64,000 nucleotides of DNA from Phenylobacterium deserti (GCA_943332615.1 CALQQB010000001.1:124001-188000), one strand, 5' to 3'; positions 53,960-63,682 are shown, numbered from the stretch's first letter. The notes: a model not told the origin generated them from the sequence alone. Numbers and translations are program-made.

Positions 53960-55570
53960 TCAGCTCACGCTCTCCGTCACGCCGGCCGCCCCCGCGCGCG
54001 GGTCCAAGGCGATGTGTTCTCCGGCGCTCTGAGCCCGCTCAAGCATGGAGCCCTCGAGCCGCGCGGCGCTGCGGCTGACCCACCACAGACAGATCAGGGC
54101 GATCGGCGCGGCCAGAAGTGCGCTGAACACACCCAGACGAAGGTCGCCCGTCACTGTCGCGACCTTGCCCGTGCCGTAGGGACCGAGACAGAGGCCGATC
54201 ATGGTGTTCCCCATGATGTAGGTCGCGCTGAGCGTGCCGTACATTCGCGGGAGGACGAGTTCTTGCAGCGCCGCGATCGCGGAACCGAGATACATGCTGG
54301 AGGCCGCGTAGACACCGGCGCTCAGGATCGCGAAGGTCGTGAAATCGGGCGCCAGATATTGCGCGACCAGAAGGGGCGGCGTCATCAGCGGGGCGATCAT
54401 GCAGGTGTAGATTCGACCGCGAGGGTTGCTGCGACGCCAGCCGTCTGAGATCCATCCCCCGAGCAGGACGCCTAGTCCGGACGCAGCCGCGGCCGGAATC
54501 CCGATTGCGAGCCCCACTGCGGGCGCAGTGAGATGGAAGGTTCGGATCGCGTAGGGCGCAGCCCAGAACCCGACGGAATAAGTGATGAGGGCCAGCGATC
54601 CGAACCCGATCAGAGCCATGACCACTGCCGGGTTGGCCCAGATGAGGCGGAACGTCGGCGCATCCCGCAGTCGCAGCACCTGGACCCAGGACGCGACGGC
54701 GTAGGCAGCGACGCCAACGATGAGCCATTGCGCAATGTCGCCGGTCCAGAGGATCAGGAGCGTTGTGACGGCCGCAAGCCCCGCCATGATGAGGACATTG
54801 CGCAGCAGTTCACCGCGATAGCGCGAGACGCTCCACAAGGTGAGAGGAGGGATCAGGGCGAACAGTTCGTCAAAGAAGCTCCGCCACGCGCCGTCGTAGG
54901 AGGCCACCAGGGGCTCGCCGTGGATGCCCAGCCGCTGAGGTTCCCGCAGCGACCAGACCCAGACGGCCACGAGTAGGCCCGGCAATCCCACGCCGATGAA
55001 TGCCGCCTGCCAGCCGGCCAGACCCAAGGGGCCATTGTCTCCGAAGGCTCGGTCCCAGCGCTGTGAAATCGCGCCCCCGAGGGGAAGGCTGAGGCCCATC
55101 CCAAGATAGACGCCCGTAGAAAAGATGGCGTTTGCGCGGGCCCGGACGGCCTGGGGGAAAAGGTCGGCCTGCATAGAGATGGCCGCCGGCGAGACGCTGG
55201 CTTCGCCAACTCCGACACCGAGGCGTGCGACCGCCAGGAGCGCATAGGACGTGGCGAAGCCGGAAAGCGCGGTCATCGCAGACCAGAGCGCCAGGCCGAT
55301 CGCCATCAGCCGCCCCCGCCGCCACCGGTCCGCGAGACGCCCCAGCGGAATGCCGAAGAGCGTGTAGAAGGCGGCAAACGCGGTGCCATAGAGGAAACCG
55401 AGCTGGGCGTCGGTAAGCTGCAGGTCCTTGCGGATTTGCTCCGCCAGGATCGACAGAATCTGCCGGTCGACGAAGCTCAGCATGTGAACGACCGTCATCA
55501 TGCCGAGCGCGTACCAGGCGTAGCGGGTCACGGGGCGGTCCTTGCCAGGTGGCTGCGCCGCGACACTCAT
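53960..55570 (-). CDS. MFS transporter (spinster-like)
   Basis: 536 residues. The first helix carries MLSFVDRQILSILAEQIRKD, LFGIPLGRLADRWRRGRLMA is motif A, and RLGVGVGEASVSPAAISMQA is the motif C-like stretch with the Gly/Glu pattern of the spinster group. Between helices 6 and 7 there is an extended loop (about residues 218-255) and helix 8 onward is complete. Spinster-like carriers in bacteria move lipids, hexuronates or aromatic acids. It is first in the operon with aldolase, NHL and reductase genes and could import their substrate. Confidence 0.88.
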   Translation of the reverse strand: MSVAAQPPGKDRPVTRYAWYALGMMTVVHMLSFVDRQILSILAEQIRKDLQLTDAQLGFLYGTAFAAFYTLFGIPLGRLADRWRRGRLMAIGLALWSAMTALSGFATSYALLAVARLGVGVGEASVSPAAISMQADLFPQAVRARANAIFSTGVYLGMGLSLPLGGAISQRWDRAFGDNGPLGLAGWQAAFIGVGLPGLLVAVWVWSLREPQRLGIHGEPLVASYDGAWRSFFDELFALIPPLTLWSVSRYRGELLRNVLIMAGLAAVTTLLILWTGDIAQWLIVGVAAYAVASWVQVLRLRDAPTFRLIWANPAVVMALIGFGSLALITYSVGFWAAPYAIRTFHLTAPAVGLAIGIPAAAASGLGVLLGGWISDGWRRSNPRGRIYTCMIAPLMTPPLLVAQYLAPDFTTFAILSAGVYAASSMYLGSAIAALQELVLPRMYGTLSATYIMGNTMIGLCLGPYGTGKVATVTGDLRLGVFSALLAAPIALICLWWVSRSAARLEGSMLERAQSAGEHIALDPRAGAAGVTESVS

Positions 55571-55940
55571 GGCCTCTCCTGACGGTCTTCCTCGGTGGCG
55601 AACGATGGCGGTCTTGGCGCGCCGAGCAACGCCCTTTGATGGAGCGGCCTAGACAGACCATCGCAGGCGATAGCTGCGGCGCCAGTGTCTCTTCCGATCA
55701 ACATCCTGAGCGGAATCGTCACCTCGCCTCGCGCGCAGCGCCGTTCGCGCAGCGCGGGAGGGCTGATGAGCTGAAAATCGTCTATTTCGTCGCGGCGATG
55801 GTTGTCGGCCTCACCCCGTGCTCGACCGTCGCCGCTCACCTTGCGGAGCCGAAGAGATGAAGTCGCGCGTGACATGCGAGTGTTGGGCTGTGGGCGAAAG
55901 CGATGACCGGTATTCGCCACAGGCCCTTTGCGGCCACCGC
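55571..55940. other. 370-base gap between two minus-strand genes
   Basis: No supported gene. Overlapping frames are not protein-like. It must hold the promoter of the MFS-aldolase-NHL-reductase operon, whose start is at 55570, and the end of the thiolase transcript. I see no clear operator or hairpin. Confidence 0.4.
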
Positions 55941-57188
55941 TCAGGTCTCCATTCGTTCGAAGATGCCGATATGCGCGATGGCCTCCTCGACGCCCCAGAG
56001 CCCGCCGCCGTTTTCCTGCAGCGCGATGCGGGCACCCTCGACCTGGCGCGGCCCACACTCTCCGCGAAGCTGACTCACCAATTCAAAGATCTGTCCGAGG
56101 CCGGTCGCCCCAATCGGGTGACCCTTGGATTCCAGGCCGCCCGACGGATTGATCGGTAGGCGGCCCCCAAGGGTCGTCTCACCGCGCTCGCTGGCAGGAC
56201 CGCAGTCTCCAGGCGAGCACAGGCCGAGGTTCTCCATCTGGATCAGCTCGCCCACCGCTGTCGCGTCATGCACCTCGGCGACGTCAACCGCCTCGGGTCC
56301 GATCCCGGCTTCCTCGTACGCGCGAAGGGCCGCCAGGCGCGTCACGTGGAGGTCGAGCGCCTCACTGCTCCGGGACGAGGCCGAACGCATCACGCTCGCC
56401 CGGACGCGCACGGCCCGCTCGCGGGCCAACCCCAGCCGCGCCAGGCCCTCGCTGTTGCAGAGCACGGCTGCAGCCGCGCCGTCGGAGATCGGCGCGCACA
56501 TCGGAAGGGTGAACGGGTAGGTAATCGGGGCGCTTGCCAGGACCTCGTCGATGGTCATCGCCGTTCGATACTGCGCGCGAGAATTGTGGACGGCGTGCGT
56601 ATGATTCTTGGCCGACACGGCGGCGATCTGTCGCTGGGTCACGCCGTGGCGGCGCATCAGTTGGCGGCCGAGCCCCGCGTAGACGTCCATAAACAGGCTA
56701 TAGGGTCGTTCGGAGGTGGAGCCGGGAGGCGCCTCCACGCCGTCGCCAAGCGCCACCAGCCGGCGGAGGTTCTCATCGACGGTCTCCAGGTCCCAACCGG
56801 AGTCGAAAACCGAGAACATCTTGGCCTTGTCGGGCGTGAACATCTTTTCCACCCCCACGGCGAGGGCGACGCATGCCATGCCTGCGCGAAGCTGCGAGAC
56901 CGCCTGGTGGAAGGCGGTCGAGGCGGTTGCGCAGGCGTTCTCCACGTTGTGGATGGGCGTCCCGTCGAACCCGAGCGGCAAGAGCGCGATCTGGCCTCTA
57001 ATGAATAGCTGCCCCTGCATGAAGCCCTGCACGCTGTTGCCGAAGAACGCCACATCGACCGCATCCGCACGGCAGCTGGCGTCCGCCAGGGCCTCGCCCA
57101 CGGCCGAGGCGGTGAGTTGCTTCACCGACTGGTCGAGATGGCGGCCGAAGGGTGTCATGCCCACGCCGACAATGAAGACGTCATCCAT
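55941..57188 (-). CDS. thiolase, SCP-x/lipid-transfer type
   Basis: 415 residues from the ATG at 57188 with GGAGCC upstream. The acyl-accepting Cys is in VENACATASTAFHQA, the conserved His-Asp block reads AEVHDATAVGEL, and GHPIGATGLGQIFELV carries the catalytic His. Unlike thiolase II, a C-terminal Cys-Gly motif is absent and the end reads QENGGGLWGVEEAIAHI, as in the sterol-carrier-protein-x type. These thiolases act on branched or steroid/terpenoid side-chain 3-keto-acyl-CoA. This supports a hydrophobic catabolic substrate. It is encoded downstream of an SDR gene and an enoyl-CoA hydratase gene. Confidence 0.85.
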   Translation of the reverse strand: MDDVFIVGVGMTPFGRHLDQSVKQLTASAVGEALADASCRADAVDVAFFGNSVQGFMQGQLFIRGQIALLPLGFDGTPIHNVENACATASTAFHQAVSQLRAGMACVALAVGVEKMFTPDKAKMFSVFDSGWDLETVDENLRRLVALGDGVEAPPGSTSERPYSLFMDVYAGLGRQLMRRHGVTQRQIAAVSAKNHTHAVHNSRAQYRTAMTIDEVLASAPITYPFTLPMCAPISDGAAAAVLCNSEGLARLGLARERAVRVRASVMRSASSRSSEALDLHVTRLAALRAYEEAGIGPEAVDVAEVHDATAVGELIQMENLGLCSPGDCGPASERGETTLGGRLPINPSGGLESKGHPIGATGLGQIFELVSQLRGECGPRQVEGARIALQENGGGLWGVEEAIAHIGIFERMET

Positions 57189-57215
57189 CACGGGCTCCGA
57201 GTCAGAGGGGGCGGA

Positions 57216-58007
57216 TCAGCTGGAGACCGCATAGCCGCCGTTCACAGGGTAGGTCTGGGCCGTGATCCACGCGCTGGCGTTGCTGGCCAGGAAGAGGATC
57301 AGATTGGCGGCGTCCGACGGTTCGCCCAACCGGCCCAGGGGGTATTGGCGGGTAATCCGCTTTACGACCTCCTCATCCTGCAGCAGGGCCGCCACGCCGG
57401 GCGTGCGGACCGAACTCAGGGCCACGGCGTTGACGCGGATGCGATGGCGGCCGAGCTCCTTGGCCAGCGCCCGTGAGAAGCCAGAGGCGGCGGCCTTGGC
57501 GCCGGAGTAGACCGCTAGGCGCGGCTCGCCGACGCGGCCTGCGTCGGAGATGACGTTGACGATGCTGCCGCCAGCTTGGCGCTGCAGGATCAGGGGCACG
57601 GCGATCCGGCAGACGTTCAGCACCCCATAGAGATTGACGTTCAACCAGTTCGCCCAATCGGCCGGACCCGTCTCCCAGAACACCGGCAGCTTGCTGAGGT
57701 CGTCCTGCGGCCCGGCGTTGCCGGCGTTGTTAACCACGATGTCGAGGCCTCCGGCGTGGGTCACGGCGTCCGTCAGCCAGCGCTCGACGTCCTCGAAGCG
57801 GGTGACGTCTCCCGGTGCCGCCACGGCCTTGCCGCCGAGCGCCTCGATCTCCGCGCAGACCGCTCGTGCGCGGTCGTCGAAGTAGTCGTTGACGATAACG
57901 CAGTCACAGCCGTGCGCCGCGAGGTCCAGGGCGACCTGCCGCCCGACCCCCTGACCCGCGCCAGTGACCAGGGCCACGCGTCCGTTTAGGCAGAGGATGT
58001 CTTCCAA
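57216..58007 (-). CDS. short-chain dehydrogenase/reductase
   Basis: 263 residues with a complete classical SDR set: TGAGQGVGRQVALDL (cofactor), NNAGNAG, the catalytic Ser in NVISDAGRVG, and VYSGAKAAASGFSRAL with Tyr and Lys. Family C-terminus is TYPVNGGYAVSS. It is probably a 3-hydroxyacyl-CoA or alcohol dehydrogenase. It lies between the hydratase gene (46 bases upstream) and the thiolase gene (27 bases downstream), fitting the third step of a beta-oxidation turn. An alternative is dehydrogenation of a ring alcohol. Confidence 0.9.
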   Translation of the reverse strand: MEDILCLNGRVALVTGAGQGVGRQVALDLAAHGCDCVIVNDYFDDRARAVCAEIEALGGKAVAAPGDVTRFEDVERWLTDAVTHAGGLDIVVNNAGNAGPQDDLSKLPVFWETGPADWANWLNVNLYGVLNVCRIAVPLILQRQAGGSIVNVISDAGRVGEPRLAVYSGAKAAASGFSRALAKELGRHRIRVNAVALSSVRTPGVAALLQDEEVVKRITRQYPLGRLGEPSDAANLILFLASNASAWITAQTYPVNGGYAVSS

Positions 58008-58053
58008 CTCAGTTCACTCGTTTGGGGTTGATGGTTCGCGGCCGTGAGCGCGC

Positions 58054-58833
58054 TCATCGGCCTGTGAAGACCGGCGTCTGCTTTTCGGCGAAGGCGCGCA
58101 TTCCGATCTGAAAATCCTCGGACCGCAGATGCTCGCGCAGCATGTCCTGTTCGTGGAGCAGCGCATCGTCGAGCGGCTTGTCGGCGGTCGTGCGCGCCAC
58201 CGCCTTCATGCGCCGCAGCACGCCGGGGCTCTTGGCGGCCATGTGACGAGCCAGCTCGAGGGCCGCGTCGGCCACCTTGTCGGCAGGGTGAATCTCGCTG
58301 ATCAGTCCCAGGTCGTAGAGCCGGCTCGCCGGCAGGGACTTGCCCGTGAGCAGAAGATAGAGCGCGGTCTGCGCCGGCAGCCGTCGCGGCAGCACGGCCG
58401 AGCCCCCCGCGCCCGGGAAGGCGGCGAAGTTCGCGTGGGCGTCGCCGATGCGGGCGGTGTCGGCTGCGATGATCACGTCCGCACACAGGGCGAGCTCCAG
58501 GCCGCCTGCGAGCGTGAGGCCGTTCAGCGCCGCGATCACCGGCATGGCAAGGCCACGCACCCGCGCCATCAGGTCGCTGGCGCGCGCCAGGAAGTCGCGT
58601 TCACCAGCGGGGGGCGACAAGAGGGCGTCCTTGAGGTCCGCGCCCGCGCAGAACGCCTGGCCGGCGCCCGTGATCAGGACCACGCGGACGTCTTCGCGCG
58701 CGGCCATGGCGTCGAGGGCGGCCTCGAACGCCGCGACCATCGGCATGTTGAGGGCGTTCATCGCGGCCGGACGGTTGAGTGTGAGGCGGGCGATTGGGCC
58801 CACTTGCTCGCAGATCAGGACGTCGTCTTCCAT
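58054..58833 (-). CDS. enoyl-CoA hydratase/isomerase
   Basis: 259 residues from the ATG at 58833. The crotonase fold is clear: LNRPAAMNALNMPMV, the oxyanion loop GAGQAFCAGADLKDALLS, and AALNGLTLAGGLELALCADV. The usual catalytic Glu pair lies in the segment IGDAHANFAAFPGAGGSAVL, where the position after the oxyanion loop is Ala-Asn, not Glu, so the reaction type may differ (isomerase or hydrolase instead of hydratase). It is first of three genes (hydratase, SDR, thiolase) and divergent from the LysR gene, which probably regulates it. Confidence 0.85.
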   Translation of the reverse strand: MEDDVLICEQVGPIARLTLNRPAAMNALNMPMVAAFEAALDAMAAREDVRVVLITGAGQAFCAGADLKDALLSPPAGERDFLARASDLMARVRGLAMPVIAALNGLTLAGGLELALCADVIIAADTARIGDAHANFAAFPGAGGSAVLPRRLPAQTALYLLLTGKSLPASRLYDLGLISEIHPADKVADAALELARHMAAKSPGVLRRMKAVARTTADKPLDDALLHEQDMLREHLRSEDFQIGMRAFAEKQTPVFTGR

Positions 58834-59043
58834 TCCACACTTCCAAGGGCGTGCGCGCTGGCGGCCGGGGCCGCCCGCGAAACGCCGATCGCGACGCCGT
58901 GCCCCGCGGTGGACCCTAGCGACGGGGTGTTCGCGTCGCACATGATCTGTGTGGGGATGCGCCATCAGGAAACCTCATGCCGTGGCGCTCGGGCGGCGCT
59001 AGTGTCACGGTCCGACAACAAAATCGCGGGTGGGGGACACGGC

Positions 59044-59982
59044 TTGACGTTTCGCGGATCTCTGCAGGACATCCGCCTGTTCGTGGCGGCTTATGAGGAA
59101 CGTTCCTTCACCGCCGCTGCGGCTCGCCAGAACACGACGCAGTCGGGCGTGTCGCATCACATGCGCCAGCTCGAGACCCTGCTCGGCGTCCAGCTCTTTG
59201 TCCGCGACAAGCTCGGCGTGACGGCCACGCCGGCCGCTGACGAGTTCTATGTCCGGTCGGTCGAGATCCTGCGCCGCACCGATGACGCGGCGAACCGCGT
59301 CGCACAGTACGCCAAGGGCTACCAGGGACGGTTCACGGTCGGGATCATCCCGGCCGTGACGCGACGCCTCTCCGCGCCGACGCTGCTGAGGTTCGCCGAA
59401 GCCCACCCGCACGTGCGGGTGCGGCTCGTCGAGAGCGTCAGCCGCCTGCCCCAGATGATCCTGTCGGAGGACATAGACTTCGCAATCGGGGCTCTGACCG
59501 CGGGCGTCGCCGGAGTGCGCGAGCGCGTCCTGATGACGGGGCCAGAGTGCATCATCTCCCGCGCGCCGACCGGAGGCGACGCCTCGATCGTGGCGCCCCT
59601 CCCGAAGGGAAACGTCAACCTGATCTGGCCGACGCTCACGGACGAGCGGCACGCTGCGATCAAGGCGTCGCTCGAAGCCAATGGGGTCCTGCTGGAGTCA
59701 GAGCTCGAGGTGCGTTCGGCCTTCGCGGCCCTCGACCTGGTCAGCCGCAGCGACTGGCGGATGGCGGTGCCCTGCCTGAGTATCGACCCCATTGCCGACA
59801 AGGGCGCCTTCACGGTGTCTCCCCTGCGCCAGCCGGCGGTCAGCTTCCCCCTCGTCCTGCTCGAGCCCGCCACGCGGGCGCTCGCGCCGGAGGCCGAAGC
59901 GTTCGTCGAGGTCCTGACCCAGGTGGCGCGCGAAGCGAACGACGGATGGATGGAGCTGTTCGAAGCCGCCGATGTGCTGTGA
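59044..59982 (+). CDS. LysR family transcriptional regulator
   Basis: 312 residues from a TTG at 59044, with GGGGGAC seven bases upstream; the longer frames upstream are not protein-like. The N-terminal HTH reads LQDIRLFVAAYEERSFTAAA, then ARQNTTQSGVSHHMRQLETL, and a two-lobe ligand domain follows (FTVGIIPAVTRRLSAPTLL ... IDFAIGALTAG). It is divergent from the enoyl-CoA hydratase gene with a 210-base shared region, the classic LysR layout, so it probably activates the hydratase-SDR-thiolase operon in response to a pathway intermediate. Confidence 0.88.
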   Translation: MTFRGSLQDIRLFVAAYEERSFTAAAARQNTTQSGVSHHMRQLETLLGVQLFVRDKLGVTATPAADEFYVRSVEILRRTDDAANRVAQYAKGYQGRFTVGIIPAVTRRLSAPTLLRFAEAHPHVRVRLVESVSRLPQMILSEDIDFAIGALTAGVAGVRERVLMTGPECIISRAPTGGDASIVAPLPKGNVNLIWPTLTDERHAAIKASLEANGVLLESELEVRSAFAALDLVSRSDWRMAVPCLSIDPIADKGAFTVSPLRQPAVSFPLVLLEPATRALAPEAEAFVEVLTQVAREANDGWMELFEAADVL

Positions 59983-60076
59983 GGCGCCCACCCCCTGAGC
60001 GGTCTCGGTGGACGGCGCCGCGAGCCCGCCGCTGGCCAGTCATCCAGCCGACGGGCCTAAGCGATAGGTTGGTCGC

Positions 60077-61192
60077 CTATTTGGCGGTGACGCGGCTCAC
60101 CCGCGTGTTCACGTTCTCCACCACGTAGACCGTGTCACGGTCCTTTGTGCAGGCGACGTTATGCAGGGCTGCGAAGGCGCCGGGCCGCCGCCCTTCCTCG
60201 CCGAACCAGCCCAGAACCTTTCCGTCGAGGGTCATCTTCACGAAGAGGTCCGCGTCGGTGGACCAGAGGACCGGATCAGGTCCCTTCGTGATGCAGATCG
60301 ACACAGGCCAGAACGACAAATAGCGGCCGTCCTTGTCCTTCCGGTATCCGATGGCCTTGGGCATGAAGCCCTTCGGGCGTCGCGAGTCGACCTTGAACTC
60401 GCGAAGGTACTTTCCGTCGTTGTCAAAGACCTGGATGCGGTTGTTGCTGCGGTCGGCGACGTAGACGTTGTCGTTCGCGTCCACGGCGATCGCGTGCGGT
60501 GTCTGGAACTGCCCGGGGCCGGAACCCCTGGAACCCCACCGGGTGATGAACTCGCCGTACGTATTGAACTTGTGGACGTAGGCGTTGTCGTAGCCGTCGG
60601 AGACGAACAGGTTGCCCTTGGAGTCGAAGGCGATGTCGGTCGGCTCGGCGAAGCTGCCGACCTCGTCGCGCGCCAGGCCCAGCCGCCGACGCTCCCCGAC
60701 AGCGCGTTGGGGCAGCCAGGCGTCCACGCTTTCCGGGCGCCGGCCGAGGGTCAGGAGCAGGCGTCCTGAGGGCGACCACTTCGAGACCAGGTGAGTGCCC
60801 GCGTCGACAATCCAGATGTTGTCCGCGGAATCCACGCGGACGGAATGGGCCCATCCCATTACGTAGTTGTTCGGGCCGCCGATCTCTCGCACGTAGTTCC
60901 CGTTGGCGTCGAACTCATACAGCTGAGCCGATCTCCGGTCGGCGATGTCCCCCGCCTCGCCGGTACGGGTGTAGAGGTAGATGTGGCCCTTGCTGTTGAC
61001 GGCCACGCCGGCGGGTTCGCCGATGTAGACGTTCTTCGGCATCTTCGCGTCGGTGATGACGGCGGTGGAGGTGAACGCGATCTTAGGAAGGGTGTCCAGG
61101 GTCGGGCCGCTGCTTCGGGAAACCGCCTCTTGCGATGACGCGCCGGCAGCGAGTGCTGACAGTACAAAGGCGGCCACAATGGTCCGTCGCAT
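60077..61192 (-). CDS. exported NHL-repeat protein
   Basis: 371 residues. A signal peptide ends near AAGASSQ, so it is periplasmic. NHL blades are visible: GVAVNSKGHIYLYTRTGE, SVRVDSADNIWIVDAGTHLV, DIAFDSKGNLFVSDGYDNAY and AIAVDANDNVYVADRSNNRI, then VACTKDRDTVYVVENVNTRV. It resembles the cytoplasmic NHL protein encoded at 52180 in domain but not in export. It may be a lactonase-like or binding protein for the imported substrate. It is next to a TonB receptor gene (54 bases) on the same strand and is probably co-transcribed. Confidence 0.82.
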   Translation of the reverse strand: MRRTIVAAFVLSALAAGASSQEAVSRSSGPTLDTLPKIAFTSTAVITDAKMPKNVYIGEPAGVAVNSKGHIYLYTRTGEAGDIADRRSAQLYEFDANGNYVREIGGPNNYVMGWAHSVRVDSADNIWIVDAGTHLVSKWSPSGRLLLTLGRRPESVDAWLPQRAVGERRRLGLARDEVGSFAEPTDIAFDSKGNLFVSDGYDNAYVHKFNTYGEFITRWGSRGSGPGQFQTPHAIAVDANDNVYVADRSNNRIQVFDNDGKYLREFKVDSRRPKGFMPKAIGYRKDKDGRYLSFWPVSICITKGPDPVLWSTDADLFVKMTLDGKVLGWFGEEGRRPGAFAALHNVACTKDRDTVYVVENVNTRVSRVTAK

Positions 61193-61246
61193 TGTCGTTC
61201 TCTCCCGGTGTTCTTGTGATGGATGGCGCGTCGTCTGCCGGCGACG

Positions 61247-63430
61247 CTAGAAGGCGTAGTTCATCCCAACGCCATACGTTCTCGGATCGCTGAGCCCGCC
61301 GGCGGCGATCGTGCCGCTGACCCGGGCGATGAACGCGCCGTGCCGGTCGCCGGTCAGGTTGCGGCCGAAGACGTAAAGCTCCGGCCCGCTGTCCAGCTTC
61401 ACCGCGACACGCGCGTCGACCTTCTCGAACCGGCCGGTGCTGAGCGCCGGCTCGTTCACCGTCGAGTAGAAGCTGTTCGATTCCCACGAGTAGCTGGCGG
61501 ACAGTGAGAGGGTGGCGTCCCCGGTCACTACGGTCTGGTAGCTCAGGCTCGCGCCGCCCGACCATCTGGGCGCCTGATTGAGGCGGTTCCCGGACCGGTC
61601 CGCACGGCCCGCACCGCAGGTGGGGTCGCGCCCCTGAGGAAGCGACGCCAGGAAGGGCTGGCAGAAGTCGGTGTAAGTCGCCGAGAGATAGGTGAGGTGG
61701 CCGTCGAGCAGCAGACCGCGAACGGGCCTGACTGTGAGCGAGCCTTCCACGCCCTTGACGACGGCCGCCGCCGCGTTCTGAACGACCGTGACCCCGTTCA
61801 CGTTGTTCCGGATCTGGATGTTCGAGTAGTCGTAGTAGAACGCCGCCGTATTCAGGGTGATCGTTCGGTTGGCGAAGTCGGCCTTCTCGCCGATCTCATA
61901 GGCCTTCAGGTCCTCGGCCTCGAACTCGTTGGGCGCAGCCGCCGCGCCGGGCGCGAAGTTGAATCCCGGCGCCTGGTAGCCTTTGCCGGCTTTGGCGTAG
62001 AGCAGGAGGCTCGCCGAGGGCTTGAAGTTGATCCCGATGCTGGGGGTTACCGTCTCGTCCTTGATCTTGCCGCGCGTCTTCAGCCCCGTGCGGCCGCGCG
62101 TATAGTCGACCAGCCAACCGCGTCGCTCGTTGTTGTAGCGCGCGCCGCCCACCAGGGTCAGGTTGGGGGTCACGTCATATTCGAGCTGCGTAAAGACGCC
62201 GTAGGCGTTCAGCGTGGTGGCGTCGAACGGGTTGTTGAACACCACCGGCGCGGAGGGGGCGCCCGAGAAGGCGGCGTAGGTTGCCTCGTCGCGATAGTAG
62301 CTGACGCCGGACGTCGCGCGGAACGACCCGCTACGGAAGACAGCTCGAAACTCCTGATAGATCGACTGGCTGGCGAAGTTTGTCGCCTGGAAGATCAACG
62401 GCGCGGCCGAGGCGTCGACATCGATGGCGTAGTAGCTCTTGAGCTCGCGGTAGCTGGAGATCGACGTCAGATCGAGCGCGGTGCTGACATGGTAGTCAGC
62501 GATCGTTGAGACGCCTGACGACTTGATGTTCAGTTTGATGCGACCGGCGGCGTCGAGCGACACGACATCCGGGTCCCCGAACCCGATATACGCGCCCGTC
62601 GCGGAGAGCACAGCTTTCGTGGCGGTGGCGCCGCCGATGATATGCGAGATGTCACCCGTCAGGACGACGTCGAGGGCGTCATCCTGCGATTTGAACCGCA
62701 GCTTGCCGCGCAGGCCCCCTTGTTTGCGGCCCGGGAAACGCCTGCTGTCGACCGTGTTTAGCGCGTAGCCATCATGCTGTTCGAACGCGCCGGAAAGGCC
62801 CGCGGAGAACCCGCCGCCCAGCGGGCCGCTGACGGACCCAGCCGCGCGAACGGCGTCGAAGTTTGCGTAGGAGACGTCGAGATTGCCCCGGGTCACGTCG
62901 CCCGGCGAACGCGTGATGATGTTGACTGCGCCCGCCGTCGCGTTGCGGCCGTAGAGGATGCCCTGCGGCCCTCGCAGCACCTCGATGCGCTCGATGTCAT
63001 TGAGCATCCAGAAGCCGGCGTCGGTGCGAGGCAGGTAGACGCCATCGAGGTAGAAAGCGGTCGCCTGACCGCTGCCGATGGGCACCGGCTGTCCGCTCAC
63101 GCCGCGGATTGCGATCAAGGTCGCGGTGGACGTCCCGCCCGTGTTGCTAACCGTCAGCGAGGGAATGGCGCCCGAGAGGCCGGAAATATCCTGTGTCCCG
63201 TGCTGCGCCAGGGCTTCCGGGCTGATCGCGGAGATCGAGATCGGCACGTCCTGTAGCCGCTCGGCCCGCCGTTGGGCGGTCACCACGACCTCCTCGACGG
63301 ATGGGGCGGACACCTTCGGCTCCTCCGCAGACGGCTGCGCGACCGCGCGCGGCGCCGCCGCCGCAAGTCCGACAAAGGCAGCTCCCCCGCACAGCCAAGT
63401 CAAGGATGCGCGCTTGGCGAAACCATCCAT
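61247..63430 (-). CDS. TonB-dependent outer membrane receptor
   Basis: 727 residues from the ATG at 63430. The signal peptide ends near PRAVAQ. The plug has EEVVVTAQRRAERLQDVPIS, LSGAIPSLTVSNTGG, GVYLPRTDAGFWMLNDIERI and RGPQGILYGRNATAGAVNII, and the barrel ends DPRTYGVGMNYAF. The AQRRAERLQDVPIS form is the large Sphingomonad/Caulobacter class of receptors often linked to uptake of hydrophobic organic compounds. It is divergent from the acyl-CoA dehydrogenase start at the window end and upstream of the exported NHL gene. Confidence 0.92.
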   Translation of the reverse strand: MDGFAKRASLTWLCGGAAFVGLAAAAPRAVAQPSAEEPKVSAPSVEEVVVTAQRRAERLQDVPISISAISPEALAQHGTQDISGLSGAIPSLTVSNTGGTSTATLIAIRGVSGQPVPIGSGQATAFYLDGVYLPRTDAGFWMLNDIERIEVLRGPQGILYGRNATAGAVNIITRSPGDVTRGNLDVSYANFDAVRAAGSVSGPLGGGFSAGLSGAFEQHDGYALNTVDSRRFPGRKQGGLRGKLRFKSQDDALDVVLTGDISHIIGGATATKAVLSATGAYIGFGDPDVVSLDAAGRIKLNIKSSGVSTIADYHVSTALDLTSISSYRELKSYYAIDVDASAAPLIFQATNFASQSIYQEFRAVFRSGSFRATSGVSYYRDEATYAAFSGAPSAPVVFNNPFDATTLNAYGVFTQLEYDVTPNLTLVGGARYNNERRGWLVDYTRGRTGLKTRGKIKDETVTPSIGINFKPSASLLLYAKAGKGYQAPGFNFAPGAAAAPNEFEAEDLKAYEIGEKADFANRTITLNTAAFYYDYSNIQIRNNVNGVTVVQNAAAAVVKGVEGSLTVRPVRGLLLDGHLTYLSATYTDFCQPFLASLPQGRDPTCGAGRADRSGNRLNQAPRWSGGASLSYQTVVTGDATLSLSASYSWESNSFYSTVNEPALSTGRFEKVDARVAVKLDSGPELYVFGRNLTGDRHGAFIARVSGTIAAGGLSDPRTYGVGMNYAF

Positions 63431-63682
63431 GTTCACCCCCCCCTGGTTCGGCTTTCGTGCCGTTGGCGGGGAACTTCCTGGACGCCTCTCAGCCTGACAA
63501 ATGACCTGAATCGCTGTGCCAGATCAGAAAATCGCATGGCTGAACGCTGGGGGTCGCCGAGGGCGCGGCGCGATCATGAAGGCCGCGACGGCGGCCGCTG
63601 TCGATCCTATAGGTCGTGGTCTTGACGGCCCGGTGACCGCTCTCGTCCCTGCGCCGGGGCATCCTCGCCATACAGTTCTCCG
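63431..63682. promoter_or_regulatory. divergent promoter region before the final genes
   Basis: The region between the TonB receptor start and the first plus-strand start of the last genes holds no supported gene; overlapping frames are shadows. It must carry the promoters of both directions. I see no clear operator. Confidence 0.35.

Noticed and set aside
55567-56058. A minus-strand frame in the gap beside the thiolase gene
   Set aside because: It runs into the thiolase gene out of frame, has Arg-rich composition and no family match.
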